Shown: positions 1-10,350 of the stretch, one piece after another
Position numbering within the stretch: the stretch's first letter is position 1
How the letters are laid out: the number at the start of each line of letters is the position of its first letter
Source of the DNA: Rhizoclosmatium globosum
Lineage: Eukaryota > Chytridiomycota > Chytridiomycetes > Chytridiales > Chytriomycetaceae
Direction of reading: 5' to 3'
Length of the DNA stretch: 64,000 bases
NCBI GenBank assembly: GCA_002104985.1
Contig: MCGO01000017.1
Coordinates: 1 to 64,000, forward strand
The notes under the pieces: model-generated
What the model was told of the DNA's origin: nothing
The model's database searches: none
What the model saw: the letters and a program-made list of their open reading frames with translations, nothing else
Position numbers and translations under genes: made by a program

Positions 1-1058
1 TCGGGGAATACACTTAAAAGAGGTTGCAAGTTTGTCATGTGTTGTGGGATTTGAGAACAATGTGGGATTCAGGAGCCCATTCAGAGAGAAACTTGGAGGT
101 ATCGTTTCATGTAAATGTAGACTTGGAGCATGTATCTTTCACTGTTTCTCATTTCGCAACGGTCCCGTCTGTGGGAATATCGAGAGAAACGCTTGATGTG
201 CACTGGAAGGGTATCAATTGTTAGTCTCTCACACCATTTGCAACACCTCAACTCACTTATCGAAAAGTCATCCTCAATCTCCTCTGCAGAATTACGATGA
301 AACCTTCCCAACTTTCCATAAAACTCAGGAAACATCTGCTCGACCCAATTCAGGGCATCCTTTGTTGCAAGAATATTTGGATGCGATTTCATCATTTTCT
401 CAGACGGAGGTGGAACCAACTTCGCCCCAAGTGCAGAGTAAAGCTCAAACAGCTTGAACGCTCTGGCTTTAGGATCCAAAGCAAGAGACGATGTAACAGA
501 GTGGCACCGGCAGTAGGAAGACCAATAATAATAATTGGCTGTCTAATCTCACTTTCGAGAACGTGTGGATACGTAAGAACGTGATCGATCACAGCGTTTC
601 TGTTGAATGTCGTGTGAATAAGGGCTGTGTAGACTCAAGAGTCAAGGCACGTGGGTCCAATTTACCTGGCAGCAGCAGCACCCTCCAACTCCTTCTCAAC
701 AAGGTACCGTCCAAGTGTGGTATACGGAGCCCTGTTGATTGCAAGCAGAATGTGCGACACCATCTGCTGCACCTGGTCCTGAGGTCCAAAGACAGAGACA
801 ATCTCCTCAACCTCCCACTTGCCTCCGTATCCTGTCAAGTACCACCTAGTTAGTCTACTAATAAGAGAAGTACCTAGGCTACGGCAGCCTACCAAACAGT
901 CCCATCAACTTTGCTTGATCAACTTGGTAGATTGGCTTTCCGAGGATCCACGAGGCGAATGGACTCAGCGAGTTGGTCAACACATTCGCAATTGTTGAAA
1001 GAGTTGCGGGCTCAAGTGCTTCGTCGGTTGGAATGTGCTCGTGTTCTTCAACAGCCAT
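1..1058 (-). CDS. PAPS-dependent sulfotransferase-like protein (3' end outside the window, frameshifted)
   Basis: The ATG is at 1056-1058. Exon 1 (893-1058) ends in the KLMGLFG reading; intron 832-892; exon 2 (666-831) reads YGGKWEVEEIV through HILLAINRAPYTTLGR; intron 600-665; exon 3 starts at 599. Splice phases agree at both junctions. Exon 3 holds the 5'-phosphosulfate (P-loop-like) motif PIIIIGLPTAGATLLHRLL, where the family usually has GLPRTGTTLLH. The frame breaks near 485: ALDPKARAFKLFEL continues one base out of phase. A further intron probably runs from a GTGAGT donor near 250. Near the left edge WAPESHIVLKS is followed, again out of frame, by QHMTNLQPLLSVFPD, which matches the family's second PAPS-binding region. 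The protein would transfer sulfate to an unknown acceptor. The Arg usual in the P-loop is Ala here. Two frameshifts mean a decayed copy or indel errors. The gene continues past position 1. Confidence 0.78.
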
Positions 1059-1142
1059 TTCAGATCGTTTTCATTAAGAAATAAGATTATCATAATAACC
1101 CTTAAATAATGTTGCATTAAATGAACTAATAATCACCCAATT

Positions 1143-1986
1143 TCAATCCAGCCTCGGATTCTCCGTGTTTCCCTGAAACTCCACTTCACCCGCATCCCAA
1201 TCCTCTCTCTCCGATCCCTCGCCAAATGCAACGCCGTAATCCCATAAAACAAGCACAAATAGAACAGAAACACCAAGATAATATGCCCACCACATATTCC
1301 TGCTCGTATCCAAAAACTCATAACTCCAAACCCCCGTCTGTGCATGAAACACAACCGCAATAGCAAGAAACAACAACGAAATAGTTAAAAAGAGTGGGAA
1401 ATGACAATACGCCAAGGGAACTCGTCCGAAAACAAGTTCAAACAACATGATGACTGAATTGATAATGTGTTGACTGCAAGTAACCCTATTCCTGATTTTA
1501 GTTTCTATGTATTACTTTACAAGTCATACCAAAAGTCAAACGTGGTTGGGAACCGCCAAGTCGGATAAATCAAGCTCCAAAATACTATACTGACAATATA
1601 CGCATGTTGCAGGAACAACGTATAAAGCCCAAGTCGTATACCGTACCCATCCGTTTCTCGCCTTTATTTTCTCAATGTTGTTGGCGTCGATAGTAACCAA
1701 AGCCGTGTTATACACGCAACCTGGTACAAGCTCATTAACTCAACCTGGTTAAACTGATACATACCCCAAGATACATGACGATGCCCAACAACGTCCAATC
1801 AGTAAAATATCCGTAAAATGGCGTTCCCGTTGAAATGGTCGCGATCAGAGTAATCAGAGCATAGAGTAACAACAATACACGACACGTTAGGAGATATGGC
1901 GGCGTCAAATATACTGACGTGACCAATGTTAGGTCATCAAATAAATCCATCCGTGGACTGAAAAGATCAAGTGTTCTGGACAGCAT
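1143..1986 (-). CDS. FAR-17a/AIG1-like (ADTRP family) multispanning membrane protein
   Basis: Animal members of this family are membrane threonine hydrolases of fatty-acid esters of hydroxy fatty acids. The first exon (1765-1986) starts at MLSRTLDLF and has two hydrophobic helices (CRVLLLLYALITLIATIS, DWTLLGIVMYLG). Intron 1721-1764; exon 1530-1720; intron 1474-1529; last exon 1143-1473. The middle exon carries the helix LGLYTLFLQHAYIVSIVFW and the family-like SLIYPTWRFPTTF. The last exon opens with QHIINSVIMLFELVFGR, whose His matches the conserved NHxxH region of AIG1/ADTRP, followed by two more helices and a short acidic tail. Topology agrees with human ADTRP. The middle exon needs two one-base shifts to stay open. 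An upstream in-frame ATG at 2052 exists but lies only 10 bp from the next gene, so 1986 is preferred. Confidence 0.8.
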
Positions 1987-2062
1987 TGTTTTTGCGAAGG
2001 AAACAAAACGGTATACAATGGATTTGTTGAAAACAATGGAAACCATATACATTCTATTTCAA

Positions 2063-3452
2063 TCAGAGAAGACTAAACGTTGCCAAGTAACTGACAACAT
2101 GTTGGTGAGAATGTTCATCCGCAATGGCCATCAAATGCAATCTATCAATTGGCCCCAAATCCACACGCGAATCCGCGAGAAGAGCCTTTACTGCTCCCAA
2201 GTTTCCATTCGCACACGCTAATTGAAGCGGATATCCATCATGATAATTGGGATCAACACGTTTATCCCTCAACAACCACTTCACTTCTTGCGTGATTCCA
2301 AAGTTCGCCGCCAGGCACAACTTCAAATTGAGCCGCAAAACAGGATCCAACCGTTTATCCTGCAACAAAAGATGCACGGCACCAAAGTTATCTTTTACCA
2401 GAGCCGTATGAACAGCGTACTGATTATCCGCCTCTGGATCCACCCTCGGATCCTTCAACAACAGCTTGACAACCTGCGTATGCCCATTCGATGCAGCGAT
2501 TCCAATAGGCGTGTTATCCTTCACAGCAGGATTCGCGCGTCCATCCTCCAACAAGCTTAACAATTGAAGAATACCCCAACGCCGACGCCCTCAAAATCAA
2601 GTCATTGTCCATAGCAGTAACATGACACGTGGATCCGCAATCAACAGCTTGACAACCTCCAAATGTCCTTCCCGAACAGCATCACGCACTGCCAAATCAT
2701 TTCGCGCACTTGGATCCACTCTCGGTGTTTCAACAACGTCTCCACGACTTGAACCCATCCGTTTTTCGAGGCCCAGATAAGTAAGCGGTTGTCTTGACAG
2801 GAAGGATCAAAGTCCTCGACTTGAAGTAACAGATTGACAAGCTTTGCCGCGTGTTTTGGAGTAATTGTAGCGCGTACCCAGAATTGAATGTAAATATCCT
2901 TATTCATGTCCTTGACGTCCTCATCATCGTTGCTGCTATCCTCACTATTCCCATCCTCATCACCGTTTTCATCCTCGTCATCATCCTCGTCGTCCTCGTC
3001 GTCCTCATCATCACTTTCCTCCCACCCATCCTCTGAGTCTCCACTCTCATCACCACCACCCCCTTCAAACTCTCCTCCTGATCCTCCCCCAACTCCGCCC
3101 CCAAAATCTCACCGAGAATCGCCGCCTGATACACGACCGGCAGCCTCCGAAACCACCAGCCCTGCACATCCGCCCGCTCCCAAAACCGGTTCATCGACTT
3201 GACACCGAATATTCCAAAGTGATGTCTGAAGTGGCGCCGCGCGAATGTGTGGCTTCCAAACAGGATCGGGCAAATTGGTCTGGGGAGGCAAAGCCGACGT
3301 TGATCAGGCCTGTTGAGATTGGCACGTGGATGAGGAACTGTTCGATCAGTTCGGGTGGAATGGATGCGAGTGTGGGTGTGGGTGTGGGTGTGGTGGTTGG
3401 TGAAGGGGTGGATCGGACTTGGTGAGTGCGACAGAAGACTCAACAGGTGCAT
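2063..3452 (-). CDS. F-box-like N-terminus plus ankyrin-repeat protein
   Basis: The N-terminal part reads IPPELIEQFLIHVP, then an F-box-like segment (ARRHFRHHFGIFGVKSMNRF, WWFRRLPVVYQAAILGEILG). A strongly acidic linker of Asp/Glu runs follows (plus-strand 2915-3060), then about seven ankyrin repeats of the form GHLEVVKLLIADPRVDPS. Ankyrin repeats bind partner proteins. With an F-box the product could recruit substrates to an SCF ubiquitin ligase, which is inference. ATG at 3450-3452, stop at 2063-2065. The frame breaks at least four times: near 3390, at the C5 run 3059-3063, near 2730 and near 2550 (one extra T in VKLLEDG). No intron explains these breaks. The repeat subtype is one often seen in large chytrid ankyrin families, from general knowledge rather than a search. 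Confidence 0.82.
3370..3397. repeat. GTGGGT microsatellite in the 5' coding part of the ankyrin gene
   Basis: About four tandem copies of GTGGGT/GTGTGG lie on the plus strand. On the coding strand they read CACACC and encode Thr-Pro or His-Thr depending on frame. The reading frame of the ankyrin gene is lost in or next to this repeat, so copy number may be wrong here. Confidence 0.8.
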
Positions 3453-3655
3453 TCTGGATAGGTTGTGTAAGATTGCGATGGAGCAAGACCGATCAGCTTA
3501 CAGTGTACGTGATTTTAGTTACTCTGCGGATTGTCGTTGTCTCCAAGGAACCCACAACGGACTTGGTCGTTGTGGTTGTGGTTGTCACTGTCCTGAACAT
3601 TGCTGAACAATTTTACCTAACAATTTATTGGAAGGAAAGAGGAAAACAGCACGAG

Positions 3656-4751
3656 TTAATTATAAGTTGGAGGAGGAAGAGACAGCAACAACCCCAAATG
3701 ATACGCTGCCCTCTCATTTCCGTTCTCCGCAGCTTTACGGAGCCATCTCTTCGCCTCCTCAATATCGCGTTTGACACCATCTGCATTAATGTACGCCAAA
3801 CCCAAACTGTTTTGTGCTTCATGGTGACCCAACTCGGCAGCCCTTCGGTACCACTCTGTACCCTTCACCAGATCTTCCTTGACGCCACTAAGTGAATATT
3901 TAGCCCCAAGAACTAACTGAGCTTCCACGTAATTTTGTTCCGCAGCCAAATGGAACAACCGCATTGCTTCCTTTTCACTCTTTTCGACACCATTTCCATC
4001 CTCATAGAGCCATGCCAATCGAAACTGTGCGGCCGCTAACCCTTGATCCGCAGCTTTTTGAATCCATTTTACACCCTCCGATTTGTTCGCTTCCATTCCT
4101 TCACCTTTGAAATAACGCCACCCCAACTTGAACATTGCAGGAGAACATCCTTGCTCGGCTGACTTCTGCAACAGTTCCTTTGCTTTTTTTACGTCCTTTT
4201 CAACGCCGTTTCCTTCAAAATAGCAGATGGACAGATTGTGTTGTGCCATGGGATGCCCTTGAGCGGCAGATTTATGAAGCCACTTTACACCTTGAGACAA
4301 ATCTTTTGCGGTGCCTTTTCCGTTTGAGTACATAAAACCAAGTTGATTCTGAGCATCTGCGTTGCCCTTTTCAGCTGATAAACTGAGATATTTGAGTGCT
4401 TCGGAAAGCTGGTTTTCTTCATAATCAACAAGGTATTTGAGAAAAGCATTTATAACTGACCTCCTCGCTGATCCGTGCATTGTCTGTCTGATTTTTCTTT
4501 GTAGGTCCATATATGTGTGTAGAAGACTGATTCGCCTCAGTTTTGGCAAGATTGGGCGTTTGAAATTGAGTTAAAGACGACGAGTTGGGAGAAGATACCA
4601 GTGGCTTGGCAACGTCAAAAACATCAACGATGGTTTTATCCAACTTGATGGTATCAGTGATATTTGGTTTCGAAATAGGCTTCGACAGAGCAGACGCAGA
4701 GTTCGCTAGACCAGAAGCCTCTTTGGTAATAGACAAGTTATCAGATTGAAG
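3656..4751 (-). CDS. Sel1-repeat (TPR-like) protein, possibly the C-terminal part of the upstream kinase
   Basis: About seven consecutive Sel1-like repeats lie between 4440 and 3680, with the consensus A..G...AQ..LG..Y..G.GV..D...A..W..KAAEQG (for example LSICYFEGNGVEKDVKKAKE). They form a helical solenoid used for protein-protein assembly. Upstream, 4440-4751, is a disordered linker with DVFDVAKPLVSSPNSSSL, the same motif found two to three times in the neighbouring kinase gene. The linker and the repeats are one base out of phase near 4500-4440. The 5' exon begins right after an AG at 4752-4753 and has no in-frame ATG, so an upstream exon must exist. The nearest candidate is the kinase ending at 4862, whose last codons overlap a GTAAAT donor, but the splice phase fails by one base. 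It is either a TKL-Sel1 fusion with an indel or a separate gene with an unseen first exon. Confidence 0.85.
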
Positions 4752-4861
4752 CTCCAAAAGTTAAATCGTAAATAAACCATTGAAATCACCTTGAATTGGC
4801 AAAAAAACGGTCGATCCTTTGAAAAAAAATTAAGCATGAAGACACTCTTGTTACACGTTAC

Positions 4862-5779
4862 TTATTTACCTAAATCTTTGCTTAACTTTTTCAGGGTTGA
4901 TGTAATTGAGGAGAAGTTGGGACGCAGGATAGGACTCTGTTCCCAGCATGCATTGATAAGCTGCCAAACTTCGTCTGAAATTGAGTCAGCTTGGGGTCTA
5001 TAGCCCTTTGTTCCGCATCGAGGCGGTCGTTTGCCATCACAAATCCACGACATCACAATATACGGGTCCGATTCTTGAACTTGACCAAGAAAAGGACGAT
5101 GCCGTGTCAACACTTCATACGCTGTCATTCCAAAGCTGTACACATCGTATGCTGATGTGACCACATAATCAAGAACGAGAGATTCAGGAGGGGCGTAGAG
5201 ATAATGTCCTACTCTGGGTTTTCGTTGGCGACTAGACATGGATTGGACAGTACTCAGTCCGAAATCAGTGAGAACAGCTTTGCCGTGTTCATCTGCAAGA
5301 AATGTTTCAGTGGTTTGGGTCGAACCCTTACAAAAACGAAAACACACCAAGCAAAATGTTGTCTGGCTTCAGATCGCGATGGTACACAGGCGGGTTGCAG
5401 GAATGAAGATACTCGTAAGCACATGAAATGTCCAAAAGCCACTTGATTCGTTCTTGGAGGGTTGGCACATTTTTGGGGTCTGACATCAGACGATTGTGAA
5501 GGGTTCTCTGAAATCTCTCAATGACGAGACAAGGATATCCGTCATTTGACTTTGAGATACCATACAGTGAAGCGATATTTGGATGTCTCAGCTTGTACCA
5601 GATACGAGCCTCTTGGAATGCCTTGTTAAAATCAGTGCATTGCTCGCTACCGGCCGGAAAGACTTGATCGCAACTTGAGCACTACCATACTCGCCTGCAA
5701 AGACTGTTCCGAAGCTTCCACTTCCGAGGGAAACGTCAGACACAGTTATTTCGATGAAGGGAAGCGGATTCGGATCCAT
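4862..5779 (-). CDS. TKL-type protein kinase (kinase 1 of the tandem array)
   Basis: The product is almost only a kinase domain. Gly loop LGSGSFGTVFAG follows MDPNPLPFIEITVSDVS; catalytic Lys in VAIKSF; alpha-C region near EARIWYKLRHPNIASLYG; hinge LVIERFQ; catalytic loop VYHRDLKPDN; DFG in LTDFGLS; APE as APPES; then [14 protein letters not shown] and the C-lobe Arg region RPNFSSI. All catalytic residues are present, so an active Ser/Thr (or dual) kinase is expected. The intron 5293-5347 splits LL-G/DEHGKA with phase kept. ATG 5777-5779 is chosen because the longer frame starts only at a TTG. One frameshift lies near 5645 in the N-lobe. Unlike kinases 2 and 3 it has no zinc-finger extension. 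It sits 216 bp downstream of kinase 2 on the same strand. The domain is closest to the plant- and amoeba-like TKL kinases that chytrids have expanded. Confidence 0.9.
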
Positions 5780-5995
5780 TTCAAAAGAGAAAATGTTGGG
5801 AGGCAAACCCAAGTTATTTATCGCGAAATTTCAACATGCGCTTTAAAAAATGATATGGAAGAGACAACGAAATTTCTATATAACTAAACTAACATCAGGG
5901 ATATTGCTCAAAGGCGAGTTTGTTGGAAATATAGTCAATGAAGAACGAGGAGGAAGGGAAGGGTATTTAACCAGAGAGTCTTTATTTGTGTGCAT

Positions 5996-8900
5996 CTATT
6001 CGAAATGCTTCTTAATAAAATCCAACATCGTACAGATAGCTTCGAAATCTGGCCTCTTGACTGCTTCTTGTGCCCAACACTTCTCAATCAGTGTCCAACA
6101 ATCATCAGGTACGAAATCAACAGTATCCTCTCTCGTTGGTCGTTTGCCTTCCTTCACCAATTTTATAATCTCTTGTGGATTATGTGCCAAAGCGATGAAT
6201 GGAGCTAAGCGACCCAAAACTTCATACATTGTCATACCAAAGCTGTAAACATCATAGCCTGATTCGATCGTGTACCCTAACATAAGCGATTCCGGTGGTG
6301 CGTATGCGTGATGCCCAATTTTGGGTTTCCTATGCTTGCTGTAGGCGTACATCGTGTGCACCTTACTTAATCCGAAATCAGTGAGTGCGGCCCTGCCATT
6401 TGAATCTAGATGGAGCCGTTAGGAATTAAGATTCAAAGACAATGGTAACCATACCAAGCAAAATATTGTTCGGTTTCAAGTCGCGGTGGAAGATAGGCGA
6501 CGGAAGTCCGTGAAGATACTTATAAGCATAAGCAATATCCAGAAGCCAATTGAGACGCTCCTTCAGCGTCGGTGGAGAGCCAGTGTGCAAACGCTTCAGC
6601 AGATCCATCTCAAATCGCTCAATCACTAGCATCGGACAACCATTTTCATCGCGAAACAATTTCGTAGAGTACCGCTATATTCGGGTGCTTGAGCGACAGC
6701 CAATTTTTTGCCTCGTTCATAGGATCTTCAGTACCTCTACTTGAAGAAGCGGCGAGTGGTTTGTATGTTTTGATTGCGACTGGAGTGTTTCCGAGATAGC
6801 CACCGAAGACTGTTCCAAAACTTCCCTCCCCAACTTCTTCAGAGGAGATGAACACATCCGTTTTCAGAATTCGAACTAATTCGCGACCGGCCAGTTCTTT
6901 GTCAACTCGGTGCATTGGGATTTTCAAATTTTCTTGTGTCAGCATCACAGAATCACTGGCAACAGCCACATCCACTGTGTTATCCACTGGAGCTGGCTGA
7001 TCAGAAATTACAGGTTTCTTCCCAAATACCCCAGATGTAGTGCTCGTCCTGTGAAATTAATTAGTTAGATTGAACAATTCCAGCAGAACTTACTGCGAAA
7101 TAACTGGCGAAATAGTTGGTGTCGTTCTCAGAAGCGCAGATGACTGGATTGATAAAGAAGCCAAGTTGGACTCATCAGGTGTTTGCGGACCTTTCACTAA
7201 ATCCACATCAAGAAGTATGGGATTATCGAGACCATGCTTTGTAGCAAATTCACATGCATCGCTGTAATCATCTTTACAGTTGGCAGGAAAAGATGGGGGA
7301 CCTGACGGTTGAGGTTGTTTTCCAGCTGAACCATGGCATTCTTCATAATGGCTGCGAAGTTTGTTTTCCTGCATAAGACTATATTGCTTCTTTTCGGCAC
7401 ATAGAATGCATGCATATAGCCGTACTTTCGGAGGATGGATATCGGCTTCTGTCAAGTTTGTCTTCCTCTTACTTGACGTTTTAACCGTGTTTGTAAAAGG
7501 ATGGAACTAAAGCACATAGTTTCAGACAAAATACTGACAAGCTCAAAGGAAATTCACCCACATATTCAGGAAGTTCCTCAGCGTAAAAATTTTGTGGACG
7601 ACTACTTGGACTTGGATTCGGACGAGAGTACGGCAAGATCGAAGGTAATGGTGCAGTTTTTGACATTGTGGGCTGACTTTTATATGACGTATCAGGATTG
7701 TTGTAGGTAAAATCCTGGAAGGGACGGACGGCTTAATAAAAGAACAAGACAAACAAAGTAGCTTAAACTTGAAATATAAACTTACACTTTGCAAAACTCC
7801 ACTTTGGTTGAGAACGGTTGAACCTGTGAGGTTTGGTGCAGCAAAAACATTCACAACTTCCCTTCCAGTCTGAATCAAATTGCGCTGCGCCTTCAAGTCA
7901 ATTGAGTCCGATTCAAGTGAAGCAATCTCTTTTCCCACCGCATATGCGTCAAAATTCGATGGCAAACTTGTTCCGACGGAATGGAGCGCCTTATCCCTAT
8001 CTTCCACAGTTTTAGGTACAACGTTGGGTTGAATTGTCAGATCAGCCATGTTGGATTCGAGAGCAACAAGAGTCTTGGCAGCATCAAAAACGTTCAAGAC
8101 TTCAGGTTTCCTTGAAATCGCTGGAGTCGATTGGACCTTTGTATCAGACAAACTAGATTCAAGCGTAAAAAGTGTCTTGGCGGCATCAAAAACATTTACA
8201 GCCTTTGGATTCGTATCCTTGGTAGGTACAGAAGTTGATTTGGGTTGTATTGCCTCGAGTGCTTTGCCTTCTTTGATGACTTTGATCAGCTTTGCATCCA
8301 ACGAAATTGCGGAAGCGGCAGACGTGTCGTCAAGTTGAAGTGACAACATCTGACTTGATGGAATCTGAGCAACGTCTCCCAAAAGTAACTTGTTCTTAGT
8401 TTGTCCAGTCGAAATCTGAATCGCATGTTTATCTAGTGCATCTTGAACTGGCTTGAATTTGACTCTATTATGGGTTGGAATTGAGTATAGCGGAGGAAGA
8501 ATATCGTAACACTAACTGCAACGTTCTTGGATTCGAAATTGCTAGAGTAGATAAGTCCGGCAGCTCTCGTTCATAGGACTTAGCAGCCTCGTCCGTGTGG
8601 ATCAATGGCCTTTGAATCGGTTTGAATTCACCACCATCAAGAATAGTCCGGACTGGAACTTCAGACACCGACGCCAACATTGAATCATTATCGCCATCAG
8701 TACTTCCTTCATAGTCTGATTCTTCCCGAGCACCACCTGCGCTAAAGTTAAATTCTACAGAAATTGTATCGCCAGTACGAATGTTAGCTTGATGCAAAGT
8801 AAAATCGTCGTATGTTTGCTCCAGATATCTTTCAGTACCATTCGTAGTTCGATGTATCAGCCACCAGTGGATTTTAATCTCTGGGCGCTGGCCATTTAAA

Positions 8901-10019
8901 AGCGAGTCTCTCAGGTGGCGAACTTTGCGCTGGGGACAAATCTCCATCACAGATTGTCTGTTATTCATCATGATATTCAGACGCAAAAAATGGTTCCCAG
9001 ATAAGCGACATCTGCAAAACGAGCACGACGGGTAATCGACACAGTTCGTGTTTCCCCTAAACAATATTTAAAAAATAGTACATCGCCATATCAACTCACT
9101 GCATGTTGCTTTGAAACGAAGCAGATGAGGAAGAAGACGTAGCCATAACTGGGGTCGGTATGGATGTGGGTGGAGTAGGTGGCAAAATTGCCTGATTTGG
9201 AATGAGAACAGGAGGAGGGAGTCCACACCCCACCGAATATTCCCAGGTTTTTATATAATCATCCATGTGAATTCCATGAAATACGGGCGGATCTGTACCC
9301 GGCGCGTTTTTGCACGCATGGATGTTCTTATGATAAGTTCTGAAGTTGCGTTGGCCTGTACACCACTTTTTGAAGAGTTTTGCACAAACTTCGCAGGCGA
9401 CAAGTGGGTTGTTCTCGGGGTAAGTTTCAGAACTGTTCTTCTTGATTGCATTCTTCATTTTGAAAAACTGGAGGGGAGAAGCATCACTCTGTATGTGAAC
9501 GAAAAAGCGTAGTATATAATACGTACCTTAGGCTTGTCATTCATTGAAGTAGCTGATTCGGGGGAGGAACTCGCTGGGTTTGGTACAAATTGTTCTTGCT
9601 CAAATTGTTGCATTAAGTCTGGGCGCATACTTGGAGGTAGCATCCCATCGGATGCACCCACTGCTTCTGATTGATATTGCAGTGGATTAAGCAAAAGTTG
9701 AGGCGGAGTGGAAGGGACTGTTTGTGGTGGTCTTTGAAAAGAAAAAACGAAGTTGGCCAAGTTCAAGTTGGTCGGCTCAGACGGCCCGGAGTGGACTTGT
9801 TCCGAAGCAGTCTCTCCAACATGAGACTGATTAATCGATGTGAGACATTGAATGTGATATGCGATGCCGTCATAGACAGTCGCATCTTCACCCATGATAT
9901 TGAGATTCAGCTGGCAGATTCCGCATTGTCCTAATCATAACAATCAGTCGTGAGAAGACAGCCCGAGTTAGCTTCTTGCTGAGAGACTGATCCGTCTTAC
10001 CATTGCCTGCTTCAGCCAT
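5996..10019 (-). CDS. Zinc-finger, ubiquitin-like and TKL kinase multidomain protein (kinase 2)
   Basis: A long protein of roughly 1,100-1,200 residues from ATG 10017-10019. Order from the N-terminus: Cys/His cluster QCGICQLN...YHIQCLTS; a Pro/Gln-rich spacer; C2H2-type finger CEVCAKLF...HKNIHACK; a Pro/Ser stretch; Cys cluster [14 protein letters not shown] running straight into a ubiquitin-like fold candidate ([14 protein letters not shown] to [10 protein letters not shown]); a low-complexity region with repeated [13 protein letters not shown] motifs (8200-7800); a second C2H2-type finger CILCAEKK...RSHYEECH; then the kinase ([39 protein letters not shown]). Introns checked by phase: 9468-9526, one ending at an acceptor near 9048, and others at about 8500 and 7770. 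Only one clear frameshift, near 6660 after LYEI. The kinase should be active. The N-terminal modules suggest recruitment by ubiquitin or zinc-finger contacts, which is inference. Confidence 0.86.
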
Positions 10020-10350
10020 ATTGATCCTGTTAAATTGAGGCTAAACTTTTCTCTCTTCACCAACAAACTCTTTGCTGAAAGCGTCAATTTCCCACTTACT
10101 GACAATAGAAACACATCAAAAGAAATGTTCGACCAAGTTTCTTAAGTACAGCCGACTCTCAAGATTACGCTGGAAGCGCTCTATGATAAGCTTTGGATAT
10201 TCACCACACAGTTCCAAAGCACCTCTTCCTACTACAATGTTAGACACAGTTATCTCACTGTCGGGTATTTGATTCATGCTTTTAAGGCCTTTCTCAAAAA
10301 ATCAGAACCTAAATCGAACATTTATTCACAAAAAATGCTTTTGACTTAAT
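10020..10350. other. Intergenic stretch between kinases 2 and 3
   Basis: Apart from the kinase relic at 10116-10277, this 331-bp stretch shows no RNA gene, repeat or conserved frame. The part next to 10019 should hold the promoter of kinase 2 and the part next to 10351 the 3' UTR of kinase 3. A pyrimidine-rich piece (TTTTCTCTCTTCACC on the plus strand near 10047) is the only compositional feature. Confidence 0.5.
10116..10277 (-). pseudogene. Kinase relic with the N-lobe core deleted
   Basis: A 53-codon open frame starts at ATG 10275-10277 and ends at TGA 10116-10118. It reads MNQIPDSEITVSNIVVGRGA and then LELCGEYPKLIIERFQRNLE. The first part matches the start of kinase 1 up to the Gly loop (EITVSDVSLGSGS). 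The second matches the hinge and following helix (GYPCLVIERFQRTL). About 60 residues between them, with the catalytic Lys and alpha-C Glu, are missing. No catalytic loop follows. This is the remnant of another array member between kinases 2 and 3. A short expressed peptide is possible but unlikely. Confidence 0.7.

Noticed and set aside
2906..3202. Plus-strand poly-Ser frame over 2.9-3.2 kb
   Set aside because: It is the antisense of the Asp/Glu-rich linker of the ankyrin gene; Ser codons TCx/TCG mirror GAx codons.
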